From Hermatobates lingyangjiaoensis (Eukaryota > Arthropoda > Insecta > Hemiptera > Hermatobatidae), in assembly GCA_026182355.1 (NCBI GenBank), contig JAPFBL010000569.1:62001-126000 (forward strand): a stretch of 64,000 nt of DNA, written 5' to 3'. Each line of letters begins with the position of its first letter. Position 1 is the stretch's first letter. The notes beneath the pieces were generated by a model. It was not told the origin of the DNA. It saw only the letters and a program-made list of their open reading frames with translations, and ran no database searches. Both the position numbers and the translations under genes were made by a program. This document shows, piece by piece, positions 23,271 to 35,066 of this stretch.

Positions 23271-23534
23271 TGAGTAAATACAACATAATAACTGATTGCA
23301 CTACGTTAAAAATACTTATGCTTTGTTTAACTGTAGAGGCCTGTCAATGTGACTATGAATACAATCTCATATTCTTTTTTTCTTCTTTCATAATAAAGCT
23401 CACTATACCTATACAAATTAAAGATATTACATCTAAACCATTTGGTTTTTCATTTCAAATAGTTCTTATTATTGTGTAGTTGAATAACAATGATGCCATT
23501 CTTTTAATAATAATAATAATAAAAAGAAGCTAAC

Positions 23535-23785
23535 CTTTCAACCGTTGAGGAGTTCCTACTGAGAATAGTCTCTGTTTCGGGGTCGACAAAGTAAATCCAC
23601 AGGTCGGTGCCTGACGAAGAAGTTGTGTTGGCCTGTTCAAGAGGTACTACTCGTTCAACTCCCAGAATCAACTTCGTCGTCTCTTCGAGAGATGTTAACA
23701 GCTCACCCTCGTGCTGTTTCACTTGGTCCGGGGAGAGATCTGCTATTGGCATTATGAGCCTGTCTTCATTTGTTATCAGATTAAC
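23535..23785 (-). CDS. Cadherin exon 18, probable membrane-adjacent domain
   Basis: 251 bp, 83 residues plus two bases. It is not an EC repeat. The text runs VNLITNEDRLIMPIADLSP, a helical stretch (VKQHEGELLTSLEETTKLIL), then GTDLWIYFVDPETETILSRN. This layout resembles the membrane-adjacent fold that follows the last EC repeat in CDH23-like proteins, so a transmembrane exon should follow. The donor is AAG|GTTAGC. Read-through would stop at 23504 in an AAT repeat, which could give a truncated form, but splicing looks more likely. Confidence 0.85.
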
Positions 23786-26025
23786 CTGAAATCGATATTA
23801 TCACTTGTTTACACTGCGATTCAAACAAAATAAACATTTAACTCCAAATATATTACAACTTCATAATGAAAAACATTATGGCACTATCACAGTATGCTAG
23901 CTACCTTCGGTTTTCACCTCTAGTATGCTATCTACCATCCATTATGGTATCAACTGTAAATAATAAACAGTTTGTAGGGATAGATCTATTGTAAATCAAA
24001 GGTTATCAGATCTTTATTTTGAACTATAAATTCAAATATAAATATATGAATATTTCAATTATTGTTATTTCACAAAATAACTTTTTGTGTATAACAACAG
24101 ATACAGTTTATTATACAAATATTATAACGCGTATAATAATAATATTCTCATTATTGTGTTTAATGAATTTGTATTCATAATTCATTACACACAAATTTTA
24201 CAACTTTTTTAAAACATAATCAAAGTTAACGAAATTAAAGAAGTAACATATAAAATATACAATACCAAAATTAATTCTGTTACTGTTTGCAAACATATCT
24301 TATATTGCTCAAGAAATATGGCATGGTGTTTTCTCAGATTTTTTCAACAGTAATGGTCTAAATGAGATTGCAAATGCTGCTGAAGTACTCCTTCTTTCTT
24401 TTACAGTATGTCAATTTTTGCGATATTTATCATAGTAAAAGTTGAGGATTATTGTGTAATTACAAAATATGTAATGAATGCATGTAATACTAAGTGGAAC
24501 ATGCTACAAAAAAAGTAAATGTTGAATTTTATAAATAAATACATTTAAAGGATATTTTTTTTTTCTTCTTAGTATATTTGTGAGGAATTTTACGTTATTT
24601 ACTATGAAATGATATTGTAAGTGGTAGATAACAAAATTGAAGGTAGGTAGCATTCTGCAGTAGCACCAAAATAATTTCTATATCGTTCTACACTCAACAG
24701 TATTTCTCTTAATAACTTTGTTCTACAGGATCATTTTATTTCTGACAAATAAATAATGCTTATGATTTTGTTTCTGATTATTTTCTTATGTTAACACCAT
24801 CGTTCATCGTGTAATATTAAAAACGAGTAAAATAAAAAAGATAACTAACTTAAACACGTTTTAAGCTTGAAAATACTTTGCAAGGCTTCGATATTTTTAA
24901 CTTTCCTTAAAATTTGTTTCGCAAAATATTTCTATCTTTTTATGTTTACATTCAGAAATTGAAGACTTCAAAGGTTTCCGACGTCCCTACTCATTTCCAG
25001 AGCAGCGATTGGTAATAATATTTGCTGCGGAAGTTCATTGATATCGACACATAAATGAAATGATGATTAAAAAAAAAGAAACAAAAATAAACTCAAAGAT
25101 AATTCAAAACCTTAAGCTCAAAAATTGACTGTGTAAAGGCTTTCCAAAGGTAAGCCTTTGAAAATAAAAAATAAATCAAAGGCCTTAAATGTTATCAAGG
25201 TTTGGCATTCAAAATGAATCGTCTTTGGTTTAAAGAAAACAAGAACCTCTGAAATTATAATAAGGGTTGATTTCAGCTTACAGCAGTTTTCAATTCATTT
25301 TTTTTATAACAGTAGAAGTTTTGAGTTTTCTTCTTAGAAGTGACTTTTGTTTTATTAACTTTTAATTAGTGATTATTCGATTTATTATTCCCAAATAAAG
25401 TAAAGAAAAATAAAAACAGAAGAAACGAAGAATTAATATGGAATATAATCGTTGAATTTCTATTTTAAGGTTAAATTTATTTTGTATTTCAAGTTAAAAC
25501 CTAACCAAAACCCTCAAAATACAAATTTAACGATTTAACAGTGTGATCAAGAAAGAATAGCATATCATGAATAATATGGAATAGTTAAGTTATATTAGTT
25601 ACTGTGAATACAAATTTCGTAGGACTTGCAAATTTTCAATTATTTCATCGAATCCTTGCAAAGCATTTTTGTACTAAAGACTAAACTGAAAATTTCAAAG
25701 TTAGTTTGTTGAAACCAATTATTAAGAGAATGAATAAATAAAAAAGAGATTCGGTTGTAAAGAGGAAAAACTGTATGATAAAAGGTTATTGTGTTCATGC
25801 TGAATTAAACTGCAAAAACAATAATACAAAATAAAGTTTAAAGAAATTAGAATTACACATTCTAATTCATTTGAAGTTATTTAACTTCTAATTACCATTC
25901 TGAATGTTTTCTAGAACATATTAAAATAAGATTTGTCTCCTATATTCCTACGAAATTCTACATATGTCTTCGTGACAGAATTCACATAAGTATGTCTAAT
26001 TTATTAAATTTTAATTTTAACTTAC
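23786..26025. other. Cadherin intron, no other feature recognised
   Basis: 2.2-kb AT-rich intron between exons 17 and 18. No element ends or nested gene found. Confidence 0.5.
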
Positions 26026-26150
26026 AACAACTTCTGCGATAGCTTCATTTGATGGTCCCAGTGGGTTATCCCTGGCAGTTACTCTTAATTTTATAGGACC
26101 TTCCAAATCTTCCAAGGGCCTCTTTGTTTTTACTAATCCACTTAAAGGAT
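26026..26150 (-). CDS. Cadherin exon 17
   Basis: 125 bp, two bases plus 41 residues. PLSGLVKTKRPLEDLEGPIK and LRVTARDNPLGPSNEAIAEV finish the last EC repeat. The donor is GTT|GTAAGT. It joins exon 18 at VNLITNEDRL in phase 0. Confidence 0.92.
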
Positions 26151-26910
26151 CTAAAATGAGAATAAGTTATACATACGAGTATAAGGAATGAAATCCCAGA
26201 ATAAATATTTCAGACGATTAACTTTGAAGCAAGAAGTTTATTTCTATTAATTAAAAAAAAATCTCTCCTTTAAAAGTTTTAAATCTATTAATTTATGAAC
26301 TTTACAAGTATAAAACATGTTATATCCGCTAGAAAGAGTTGAAGTGTAATAGATATAAGCCTAAACAAGAAACATTTGAAAAAGTTAAGCAAATCTACAG
26401 ATTTAATTTGATTGTGACACTGAAGAATTATAATAAATGAATATCTCATTAGATCTACTAATCTATAAACTTTTTAAGTATAAAACATTTTATGTTCACT
26501 ATAAAGAGTTGAACACATATATTTCTAAAAAAAAAAATATTGAATGTTATATAAATCTACAGATTTATTTTGATTCTGGTGTTGAAGAAATGTGACGAAT
26601 CAGTATCTCACTTGTGTAGTATTGATTGATATTGAGTAACAACTTTATATTTAAATGATAAGATGTAAGGTGAACTGGTTAAATGAAAGAAAATAAGGTG
26701 ATGGTGGTCAATTAACACTTTTTAAAAATACATTCAAGTAAAATTGTAATGATTTTAAATTAAAACAAATCTGCAGTGACACTGTAAAGTCTTGTTGGAA
26801 AAGTTATAACCGTTATAATACGAAGTAACCCAAATAAAGGTTTGTTACTAAAACAAAGTACCTAGGCTAAACATTTTTGTTTTACTTTAATTCATTCAGT
26901 TTTTACTTAC

Positions 26911-26992
26911 CAATAGAAAAACAATCAGAGTTAGGGGTTTCTAGAAGTTGATACTCCAAAAGTCCCAACCTACCACTGTCTCTGTCAGATGC
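26911..26992 (-). CDS. Cadherin exon 16
   Basis: 82 bp, 27 residues plus one base. ASDRDSGRLGLLEYQLLE is a normal DxDxGxxG..Y strand and SDCFSI precedes the split aspartate codon shared with exon 17. The donor is TTG|GTAAGT. Confidence 0.92.
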
Positions 26993-28889
26993 CTACAAAA
27001 TAAAATTTCTTTAATGCACACTTTTCAAAGAAATTGATCATTAACAGTATACATGGCAAACCTATAAACAAACTAAGCCATTGCAAAGAATACTTTGACT
27101 GTTCAAAAAGATATGAACTAAAGCATTCGACCTAATTGAGGAGTGTCCAAACTTTTTTCTCTAAAGACTAAATATAAAAAAGTATTCAAATATATCACCA
27201 TTGTATAAATAAGACGTATAAATGGATTTAGAAAAAGCTAATTTTTTAATAATTTTATAAAGAAATGTCTAATTTAACTAAGTTTAATATTAATTAATTA
27301 ATAATTAATTATTAAATTAGTTTAATATTAATATTTGACTAAGTGAATAAAAAAAAAAACAGAAATTAACTAAACTTTGTTATATCTAAAGTTCCCTGAC
27401 AATTTATTCAACAATAAACACATTAAATATGTCTTTCACCAGACATTGTACATTTTCAGAAGACTATACAAAACATTTACAATGCTCCTAATAATGACTG
27501 TATAACATTGAGAATCTTAATATGAATATTTTAAACAACAGTTGAGGAGAATGGAGTAAGAATTCAAAATGTTTGTGTCAAAGGATGCCAAAGTTACTGA
27601 GAAGTGAATGGTAAAATATTAATTAGAGGGAAATTGTCTTTTAGACAAACTTGTTCTCTCTGTACAGGTTTGCAGTTCACTGTAATACAGGTTCTCTCTC
27701 CACTGTCGATTTCATAGTTAATAATCTTGGTGAATTATTATATGTTAATTTCGGTTGATTCTGGAAATATTTTAGGTAGTCAAATTAATTGTAGCTTTAA
27801 CTGCATTCAGGCTTTAAATGAGACATTCATATGAACTGAAATTACTGTAGAATTTTATGAAAGATCTCATATGAAACATATATTTTACTGAAGTTTCGAA
27901 AATCCACCTAACTTGATCAGTATGAACAACAAAATACTAAACGGGATAATGAAACCCCAAACAACATAGCTTAGAGAAATTAGTCTACTTTTAAAAGGAA
28001 AATGACTTAATGAAATTTACTAATAATCTTCTACAGATCGATAAAAAGTTAAATTTAAAATACCATTAGGAACGGTTTAGTCGCTACTTCCTACAGATAT
28101 CCAGTACTGTTTTATTAATACAGAGAAACAAGACCTACTCATGGGGCTTTTCTCTGAGTTATGCTTATCTACCATTGAAAATTAAGACAGTTTCGTTATA
28201 ATTATATCGGAATTTTTTCTTATTTCTGAAATAGTAATTGATGAAAAAAACAACTTTCATTACTGCGGTGATTAGAGATGAAAGTTCATCAGACATTTCC
28301 AATTCATCTTATTCGTAAATAAACATCTTGGATTGATTTTTTTAGAAACTCATACTAATATCAAAATAAACACAAGGAACATTCCAGGTGTATTAATTTA
28401 ACTTTCTCTAAAAAAATTGTTTCCTAATTTCGCACTTGATCAAGTTCGTGAAGTCTATAAATATCGTCAAAAAATCACATTCTCCGGAAACTATTGCCAA
28501 TGGTTTTAACCACATACCAAATTTCATGTATTTCACTGATTACTCATGAATTTCATGCTTCATTTCAAATTTCATTATTTTTATTTATATTATTAAGGTT
28601 TTTAAACAATTATAGTGTATTTCCTTGGCTTAATTATATTTTATTTTATTCATATAATTTATATTTTACTTAACACTTTAGTAAAATATACATTTTAGCT
28701 CAAAACTCGAATTTTTTAATTTAAACTAATGATTAATTTAAATTATAGTATTTAGATTGTAAATATACGTAGGAGTTTATAATATATACATATAATACTA
28801 AAGTTATCGATCAGTTATTCAAGTTCAAATTATAATAATTTGAATAATATTTCGAATATTTGAATAATAATAATTTGAACCTGAAGAAC
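26993..28889. other. Cadherin intron, nothing recognised
   Basis: Left part of the intron between exons 15 and 16, AT-rich, without repeats that recur in the window. Confidence 0.5.
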
Positions 28890-28960
28890 TGACCGAGTCC
28901 CGATAAACTTTAGTTTTGTTTCTATTCCACGGTCGATACTTTTATGAATATATATAAATT
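28890..28960 (+). repeat. PLE-type dispersed repeat fragment
   Basis: Contains GAAGAACTGACCGAGTCCCG and CTATTCCACGGTCGATAC. The same text recurs at 32155-32230, 37850-37935 and (inverted) 58080-58150, each time next to TA-rich sequence. Confidence 0.65.
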
Positions 28961-29214
28961 ATAAACTAAACTGTTTTTTTTTTATCGAGGTTTGGTCTAG
29001 CTTCAAACAATACAATACCTTTAAACCGACTAATTCTTTGAAGTTAGAACAAACGTCCATAAAAAAGTAAAATAATGTTAAATATATGTGATCGAGATAA
29101 GGAAACATAATAAACTAAATTTACAGAAAGAATACACATCGTCGTCATCTGTCTTCGGAGAGACTCACATCTTTCCTTCTGATTACGAGGTAATAGAAAT
29201 ATATTAAAATCATA

Positions 29215-29390
29215 GTAATCCGTCTTACCTCGTACCCTGCTGCTGAAGTTCTTAGACCGGTTTCGGGCGTCACCCGAACAGAAAGGTAGGACTCCGTAGT
29301 TTTAGTTGATCAGTTCTTGTTGAAGATGGGTGACGCCCGAAACCGGTCTAAGAACTTCAGCAGCAGGGTACGAGGTAAGACGGGTTACTA
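29215..29390. repeat. Inverted repeat with ACCGGT-type hammerhead-like motif
   Basis: Arms of about 52 bp (29220-29275 and 29328-29385) share ACTTCAGCAGCAGGGTACGA. At 29310-29350 the plus strand has GTTCTTG, TTGAAGA, hairpin GGG/CCC, GAAACCGGTC and TAAGAAC. Stem I would be seven pairs, stem III is palindromic, and C3 of the core is U. It lies just upstream of cadherin exon 15 in its intron. Confidence 0.65.
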
Positions 29391-29595
29391 TGATTTTAAT
29401 ATTAATGATACTAACCTCTGTGGTAATGACAAAATGCATGAATAGAAATATAGTAGTAGGTTTTAATGAACCCTCTTTCATATGTGCTATTTCTGTGAAT
29501 TTAGTTTATTTTATTCGTGGTATCGTTTCGCTTAATCCTCCACTGATCTCATTTGCATTCATCACCGTTTTATAAATATGACATTAGTTGTATAC

Positions 29596-29739
29596 CTTCA
29601 CTTGGATAACAGAGGCTCCTATTTCCTTCTTATCCTTCGCTACTCCTGCAAAATATTTGTCCTTGCAGAAAATTTTACTGTAGGACGGGTAAACAAAGAA
29701 GGGACCGTTATCATTGACATCTTCCACTTGGATTCTTAC
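29596..29739 (-). CDS. Cadherin exon 15
   Basis: 144 bp, 48 residues, phase 0. VRIQVEDVNDNGPFF restores a full calcium linker. The next repeat then begins with YPSYSKIFCKDKYFAGVAKD and ASVIQVK. Two cysteines (one here, one in exon 16) fall within this last repeat. The donor is AAG|GTATAC. Confidence 0.92.
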
Positions 29740-31217
29740 CTGGAACAAGAAAAAACATAATTAAGGTTTAAAAGTAATTAAATTAAATATATTCCAACAT
29801 TTAAGACATATTTCAATGATAATTAATACATAACAAAAATGTATAGTCAAAATTTGTTTGATTACATATTTTCGGTGTTAAAAATAAATAATTAATGTCA
29901 TTTGTAATAAGTATTTCTAAAGAAACTAAACATACTTATATTCAAGTATATTCAGTTACCAACCAGTTCAATAACTGTAATGAAATATTTGATTATAACT
30001 TGAGCATTATAAAGGTATAGAATAATTGTTCCTAAAATTAGTAGAACTAGCAATATATTCTTGCTATCCGTTAACAATTCTGGTTAAAATGCAGTATCGG
30101 AGGTCCCTTATTATCACAATCCTCAAATAGAATCGATATTTCGATGACGTCATGAATCGATTTCTGGATCGTTTAAGATCCAGATCTATCATAACACATT
30201 TCAATCAAATAAAGTTAAAAAAAAATAAATAAAAGTTAAATTAGTTCCTGTTTGATCATTTACATCAGCAAACATTTATGTTTACAGAACATTATGCATG
30301 TATGGGTATTAATATAAGAATTTTTTTAAATGAAATAGGTAATTCACCAAATACATCTTTGTTGGAAACCTTTAGTATATTTTAACATTTAGGTACTGAG
30401 GTTGAAGATATAAAAAGAAAACATTGGATTTCGCTAAACGATAAGTTTTATGGTACATTTATTCTATTAAATGCTGGGTTTATATTACATTATTACTACA
30501 TTACCGAAAAAATATATTTTATAATAATAAATACGTAATAGTATAATAAAATCAATATATTAACTTTATGACACCATCGCATAATTGATATATTACAGTA
30601 CATGAACTATCGACATTTGGTAATTGGGAGTTATCAACGGGCTGATACTGCATTCTAACATAATTTGTCCAGGCTATCTAAATATCAAATTATTTTTGAA
30701 CAATCTGTATTACCTGTTATTGAAAATACACTCACTACAAAGTGATATTTCCGTTTTAAATCGAACATAAAGTTCTTATACTTTGCATATTTTGTTTACA
30801 AGGAAGAATTTTTTTTGTAATGTTATTGGCTATAGGATGCTTGGATTAAATTTTAAATATATTTATAAATGCCAATTAATTAATTAATTAAGAAATTAAA
30901 TATTTATTAATTTGTTTACAATGAGTGTTAACATTCAAATGGTTAAACTTTACAGATTGAGAATATATCGTTAACTAAGTACATTAGTTTTGTTGAAGAA
31001 CTAATACTTATTATTTATTTAAACATTACAGACTATTTTACTTAACTAACTTTACTATAAATATACTTGTAATTATATAATAGTGAAATAAAATAATGAA
31101 AGAAGAAAATTGCAACACAAATAAAACCATATCTGACTAGTTTAAGAAAAGTAATAATATATTGTACTAAATTACAATTTAAATTTTAATAGACAGTGTA
31201 AAATAAAAAATACTTAC
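29740..31217. other. Cadherin intron, nothing recognised
   Basis: 1.5 kb of AT-rich sequence between exons 14 and 15, without coding features. Confidence 0.5.
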
Positions 31218-31369
31218 ATTTGCAATGCTGTTGGTTCGATTGATAAGATCTGCCAAAGTGTAGAGTTGTAGTTTGAGGTCGTAAACTTGTTTCTTTTCGT
31301 AGTCTAATTTCTTGTCAGATAGTCTGAGTTCACAGTCTCTTCCTCCACTTATGTTGGCCACAAAGACAT
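31218..31369 (-). CDS. Cadherin exon 14
   Basis: 152 bp, two bases plus 50 residues. CELRLSDKKLDYEKKQVYDL is the recognisable LDYE segment, followed by QLYTLADLINRTNSIAN. The donor is AAT|GTAAGT. It joins exon 15 at VRIQVEDVNDNGP. Confidence 0.92.
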
Positions 31370-31576
31370 CTATTTAAAGTATGTTCCATGAGCAACGAAA
31401 TCATATGTAGAAAATTCACTTATCAGCTGTATATTTATCTGTGTATTTCTATGTATGAACGTATATTACACACATCCGGTAGATATGCCTTGGTTTATAC
31501 ATAAATACTAAGTACATATCAACTTGGTATATGCAAAGATTTCATAACAAACACGTGAAATAAAAATCAACGTCTA

Positions 31577-31625
31577 AACCACAGTAAGTCATCTTTCTGA
31601 TTTCATACTGTGGTTTAGACGTTGA
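31577..31625. repeat. Short inverted repeat, PLE terminal-repeat end
   Basis: AACGTCTAAACCACAGTA is inverted as TACTGTGGTTTAGACGTT 25 bases later. The text resembles the outer end of the AGATCT-type repeat (ATTGTGGTTTGATCATTG). Confidence 0.55.
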
Positions 31626-32294
31626 TATACCTATATGTACGAAGGTATGGAGCTTGCAGGTTAATTAAAATAGCATAGAGGTGATTTTATTCTCTACTTT
31701 ACTCTAATTAAAGTAGTAGTGATGAAAAAAAGAATTTTTCTTTGACAATTTTACTTGGATTTAGACTTTCTGAGTTCATATTTTTACTTTTTTAGGATAG
31801 GGGTTTGGATGTGTGTGAGTAGGTGTGTAATCCATAATGCTGCATTCTTTGCGACAAGTTTCTGATTTTGATAAATCTTAATGTAAGTTAACAGTTTTGA
31901 AATTTATTGAGTTGAAATGTATCCGATTGTGTTAGGGTAACACTGCAAAGAGAGAAAGGCACTTTATTATTCTTTATACCAAAACTAGCACTAATTTTTT
32001 CTAATAATTCTAGAAACTTGAAATTTTTTATTTAATATTACCTTAATGTGAACCACCTATTTTTTGTTATTATTGCTAGGGACAATATGGTACTAAAATG
32101 AACAACTTTTAAGTTATGCTTCAACAACAACTGTCTAGTTTGAATGATTTATTTGAACTTGAAGAACTGACCGAGTCCTGATAAACTTTAATTTTGTTTC
32201 TGTTTCAGTGTCGATACTTTTATCAATATTTAAAAATATATTTAGAATGTATATTTTAATTGAAAGCTACAAAAGAGAAGTATTGTTAAGATAC

Positions 32295-32409
32295 CATTTT
32301 CATTTCCTTCTACAATAGAACACCTCAGTGGAATGGATGGATGCTGATCTCTTGAACTGATGACAGAGAATCTTTTCAATAATGTACCTTCTTCAGCATC
32401 TTCTGATAC
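32295..32409 (-). CDS. Cadherin exon 13
   Basis: 115 bp, 38 residues plus one base. VSEDAEEGTLLKRFSVISSR keeps the EC strand pattern, but the usual DxDxG site is replaced by SSRDQHPS. The last G joins AT of exon 14 to give aspartate. The donor is ATG|GTATCT. Confidence 0.88.
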
Positions 32410-32468
32410 CTGTACACAGTAAAACATGATATAAATATTCAAGGAACCCACAACTATGGGTGGTAGTA

Positions 32469-33110
32469 CAGTAATCCCTCGCTAGTTCGCGGTTCAGTTT
32501 TCGCGGGTTGTGTTTCGCTGGGTCCTGACATTTTCAATTAAAAATTAAAAAATATAAAAAAATATTCAACTGTAATTGCACTAATAAATAAAAAAAAATA
32601 CAACTCGTAATGAAATAGTACAGTAGTTAGTATTAGAGAAGAAAATATACAGGATTCTTCTTGTACGATCGAGAAAGATATCAAACAACCAGTGACTTGC
32701 TGGGTCAAAATATATTCTACAGTTTTAAATTAAAGGCTAATAAAAGCTATTAAAAAATGTTCAATAAAGACTACAAATTAATGAAAAATATTAAAACATA
32801 ATCAATTATAACAAGAGTAACAGGATTATTATTTACTGTACAATACATTAAGGGTATAATTCTCTCTCTCTTTCTCTCTTATAGTCGGTAACGAGGTAAT
32901 TTTTTTTTATTAATTGTTTCTTATTTTTTTCTTTTTGTTTTTCCATTTTAATTTACAACACAGTACAGTATTCAGTAAGGTCAGGATTCTCTCTCTGTTG
33001 GAAAGGTCGTTGTTTGAGCTTTAGAGGCTTTTATAAAGGCGCGTCCATTATTCGCGGATTTTCGCGGGTGTCTTCGGTCCCTATTATCCGCAAAAAGTGA
33101 GGATTTACTG
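32469..33110. mobile_element. Non-autonomous pogo/Tigger-like element
   Basis: 642 bp with ends CAGTAATCCCTCGCTAGTT and, inverted, CAGTAAATCCTCACTTTTTG, flanked by TA on both sides. CAGT..(A/T)CCTCGC..TTCGCGG ends are typical of pogo-type DNA transposons, and TTCGCGG-like text is present at both ends. No ORF. It sits in the intron between cadherin exons 12 and 13. Confidence 0.75.
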
Positions 33111-33358
33111 TACTCCATTTAAATACATAATATTATCCATAATAAAAGAGTGGGATACTCTACTCTTTTGTTACATCTTTGATGAAACATGTACCACTAT
33201 TACTCGTTAATGTAAATACATTTTTCATTAACAGATTTATTATTAAATCAGAGCATGGTTTCATTGTCAGTCCTCCTTTTTGTCCTTTTTTATGCATCAA
33301 TTTATCACTAAACAAGGTGATAATTTACAATCTTTATAAAAAAGAAAATATTTATTAC

Positions 33359-33493
33359 CTGTAGATTGTATGAGTCTTCTGCAAAGCCGATGCCCAAGTC
33401 TGTAGGGATTTTTGCAACTCTTCTTACAAATATAGGCACTGAAGTAGTAGAACTGAGTTGTGGGTCACCCAGGTCAAAAGCTCTTACATCGAT
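33359..33493 (-). CDS. Cadherin exon 12
   Basis: 135 bp, 45 residues, phase 0. IDVRAFDLGDPQLSSTTSVP closes the repeat. The linker (FVRRVAKIPTDLGIGF) has no DxNDN motif. The next repeat starts AEDSYNLQ. Loss of the calcium linker here suggests a flexible or calcium-independent joint close to the membrane end. Confidence 0.92.
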
Positions 33494-33689
33494 CTGAAAA
33501 CAAGTGCAATATGGATAAAAATCTGTCTATGCAAACAGTTCACTAGGAGGCACTTGACCGTACTTGGGATGTAAATTGAATTGAACTGCAGAAATGGTTG
33601 TATACCGTTAAATCAAAATGCACGCCGATCATGTTTAAATTGTATACATAGCAGTAATATTTGGAACAAATGGATTCCGTGAGTAACTT

Positions 33690-33925
33690 CTTTCTAACAC
33701 TTGTTGCATTCTCTGAGGTACTGTATACTTTTGAAGTCATCTGGTCGTTATTTTTAGCTTAAGTAGAGAAGCTTTTTGAGGCTCTTGGGATTAGGAAAGG
33801 TTCGGGAACTAAATCCAACTACCAACCTTTCCTAGCCCCAAGAGCCTCAAAGCTTCCATTTTAAGCTAAAAATGACGGACCAGATGACTTCAAAAGTATA
33901 CAGTACCTCAGAGAATGCAAAGCCG
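33690..33925. repeat. Fold-back repeat, about 110-bp arms
   Basis: The left arm (GCATTCTCTGAGGTACTGTA onward) is repeated inverted on the right with a short asymmetric centre near 33810. Arms include AGTCATCTGGTC and CTAGGAAAGGTT-type text with a few mismatches. It has no coding content. Confidence 0.7.
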
Positions 33926-34816
33926 GAAGACCATACGACCACGAAGACGACACCATTCCCTGATAGACTGACTCCCCCATTCTTGAGAATGTTTACTAAC
34001 CCAACAAAAACAGCAGGATGAGAATCTAGCAGTAGTGGGCCTCTGGTCCGGAACTGCTATTTACGACATGAACTGTTGTGCATTGTAATATTCGTGGGTC
34101 GTTGGTAACACCAACACTCTTAGACATTGACTTCTAATGCTGTTCTAGGGATAGAAAGAGTGGCTCATTTATTCTTTAACATTTATTTTCGTGATTCATG
34201 AGCAACATTATCAGGTTGATTCAACATCGCCAACCCTAAATTTTGCCTCATTCAAGACTATTCTACGGGTACTTTATCTTTCACAAGGATATACAAATGT
34301 AAATACTTTGATATAGACCATTTAAATAAGCATGGTAGATGACAATTGTATAAAATAATAGCTGTTTGAGATACTCAATTTCTTTTGATTTTTCCAAGGG
34401 TTGAAAGGATGGCTAATTTGAGTCACACTCATCGATAGTAATTTACAGCATTACCATCGAAAAGGCTACGAACAAAATGACCTAATGGTAACCTAGGCGG
34501 TACTGAGGACTGCACCGTCATCAATCAGTTTATAAAGTTTTGTGAATAAAATGATTAAGAAGCAAATGGTGATTGCCAAATAACAGAATACTAACAATAT
34601 AAATAAATTAAATAGAAAAGATATTAAATTTTTAAAGGTATTGATTATAAAATAGACAATCGGATGATCACATTAAAAACATACTCCAGATAAAGATATC
34701 TCAAAACTTGTTGTTCAGGGAGCTACGTTCCATCAAGGGAGGTATTTTGGTATTTGAGTTCATCAGGAAAAAGAACAAAGGTGCATATTATCAGTGCAAC
34801 AATAATTAGACTATAC

Positions 34817-34933
34817 CTGGAATTCACTGTAAGTTTCTTTGCGAAGATCATCTCGTACAGTGAGAACACCGGAGTCCGGATCAATTTGGAAGTACTTCTT
34901 CGCCTTTCCTCGACCAACGATTTCATATCTGAT
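34817..34933 (-). CDS. Cadherin exon 11
   Basis: 117 bp, 39 residues, phase 0. IRYEIVGRGKAKKYFQIDP and DSGVLTVRDDLRKETYSEFQ form the middle of the same EC repeat as exon 10. The donor is CAG|GTATAG. Confidence 0.92.
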
Positions 34934-34997
34934 CTGTAAGTTAACAGGTTATAAACAATACATTTTAAAAAAGCAACTTATTACTTATTTAGAGATC

Positions 34998-35006
34998 ATA
35001 TATATA

Positions 35007-35062
<56 letters not shown>
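34998..35062. repeat. (TA)n microsatellite
   Basis: About 60 bp of TA with one phase break at about 35014. It is followed by fragments of the GAGGGCTAGGTCAAATAAAA PLE repeat (35075-35210). Confidence 0.85.

Positions 35063-35066
<4 letters not shown>

Noticed and set aside
29330..29575. Frame beginning MTPETGLRTSAAGYEV
   Set aside because: Starts inside an inverted repeat and shows no family pattern.
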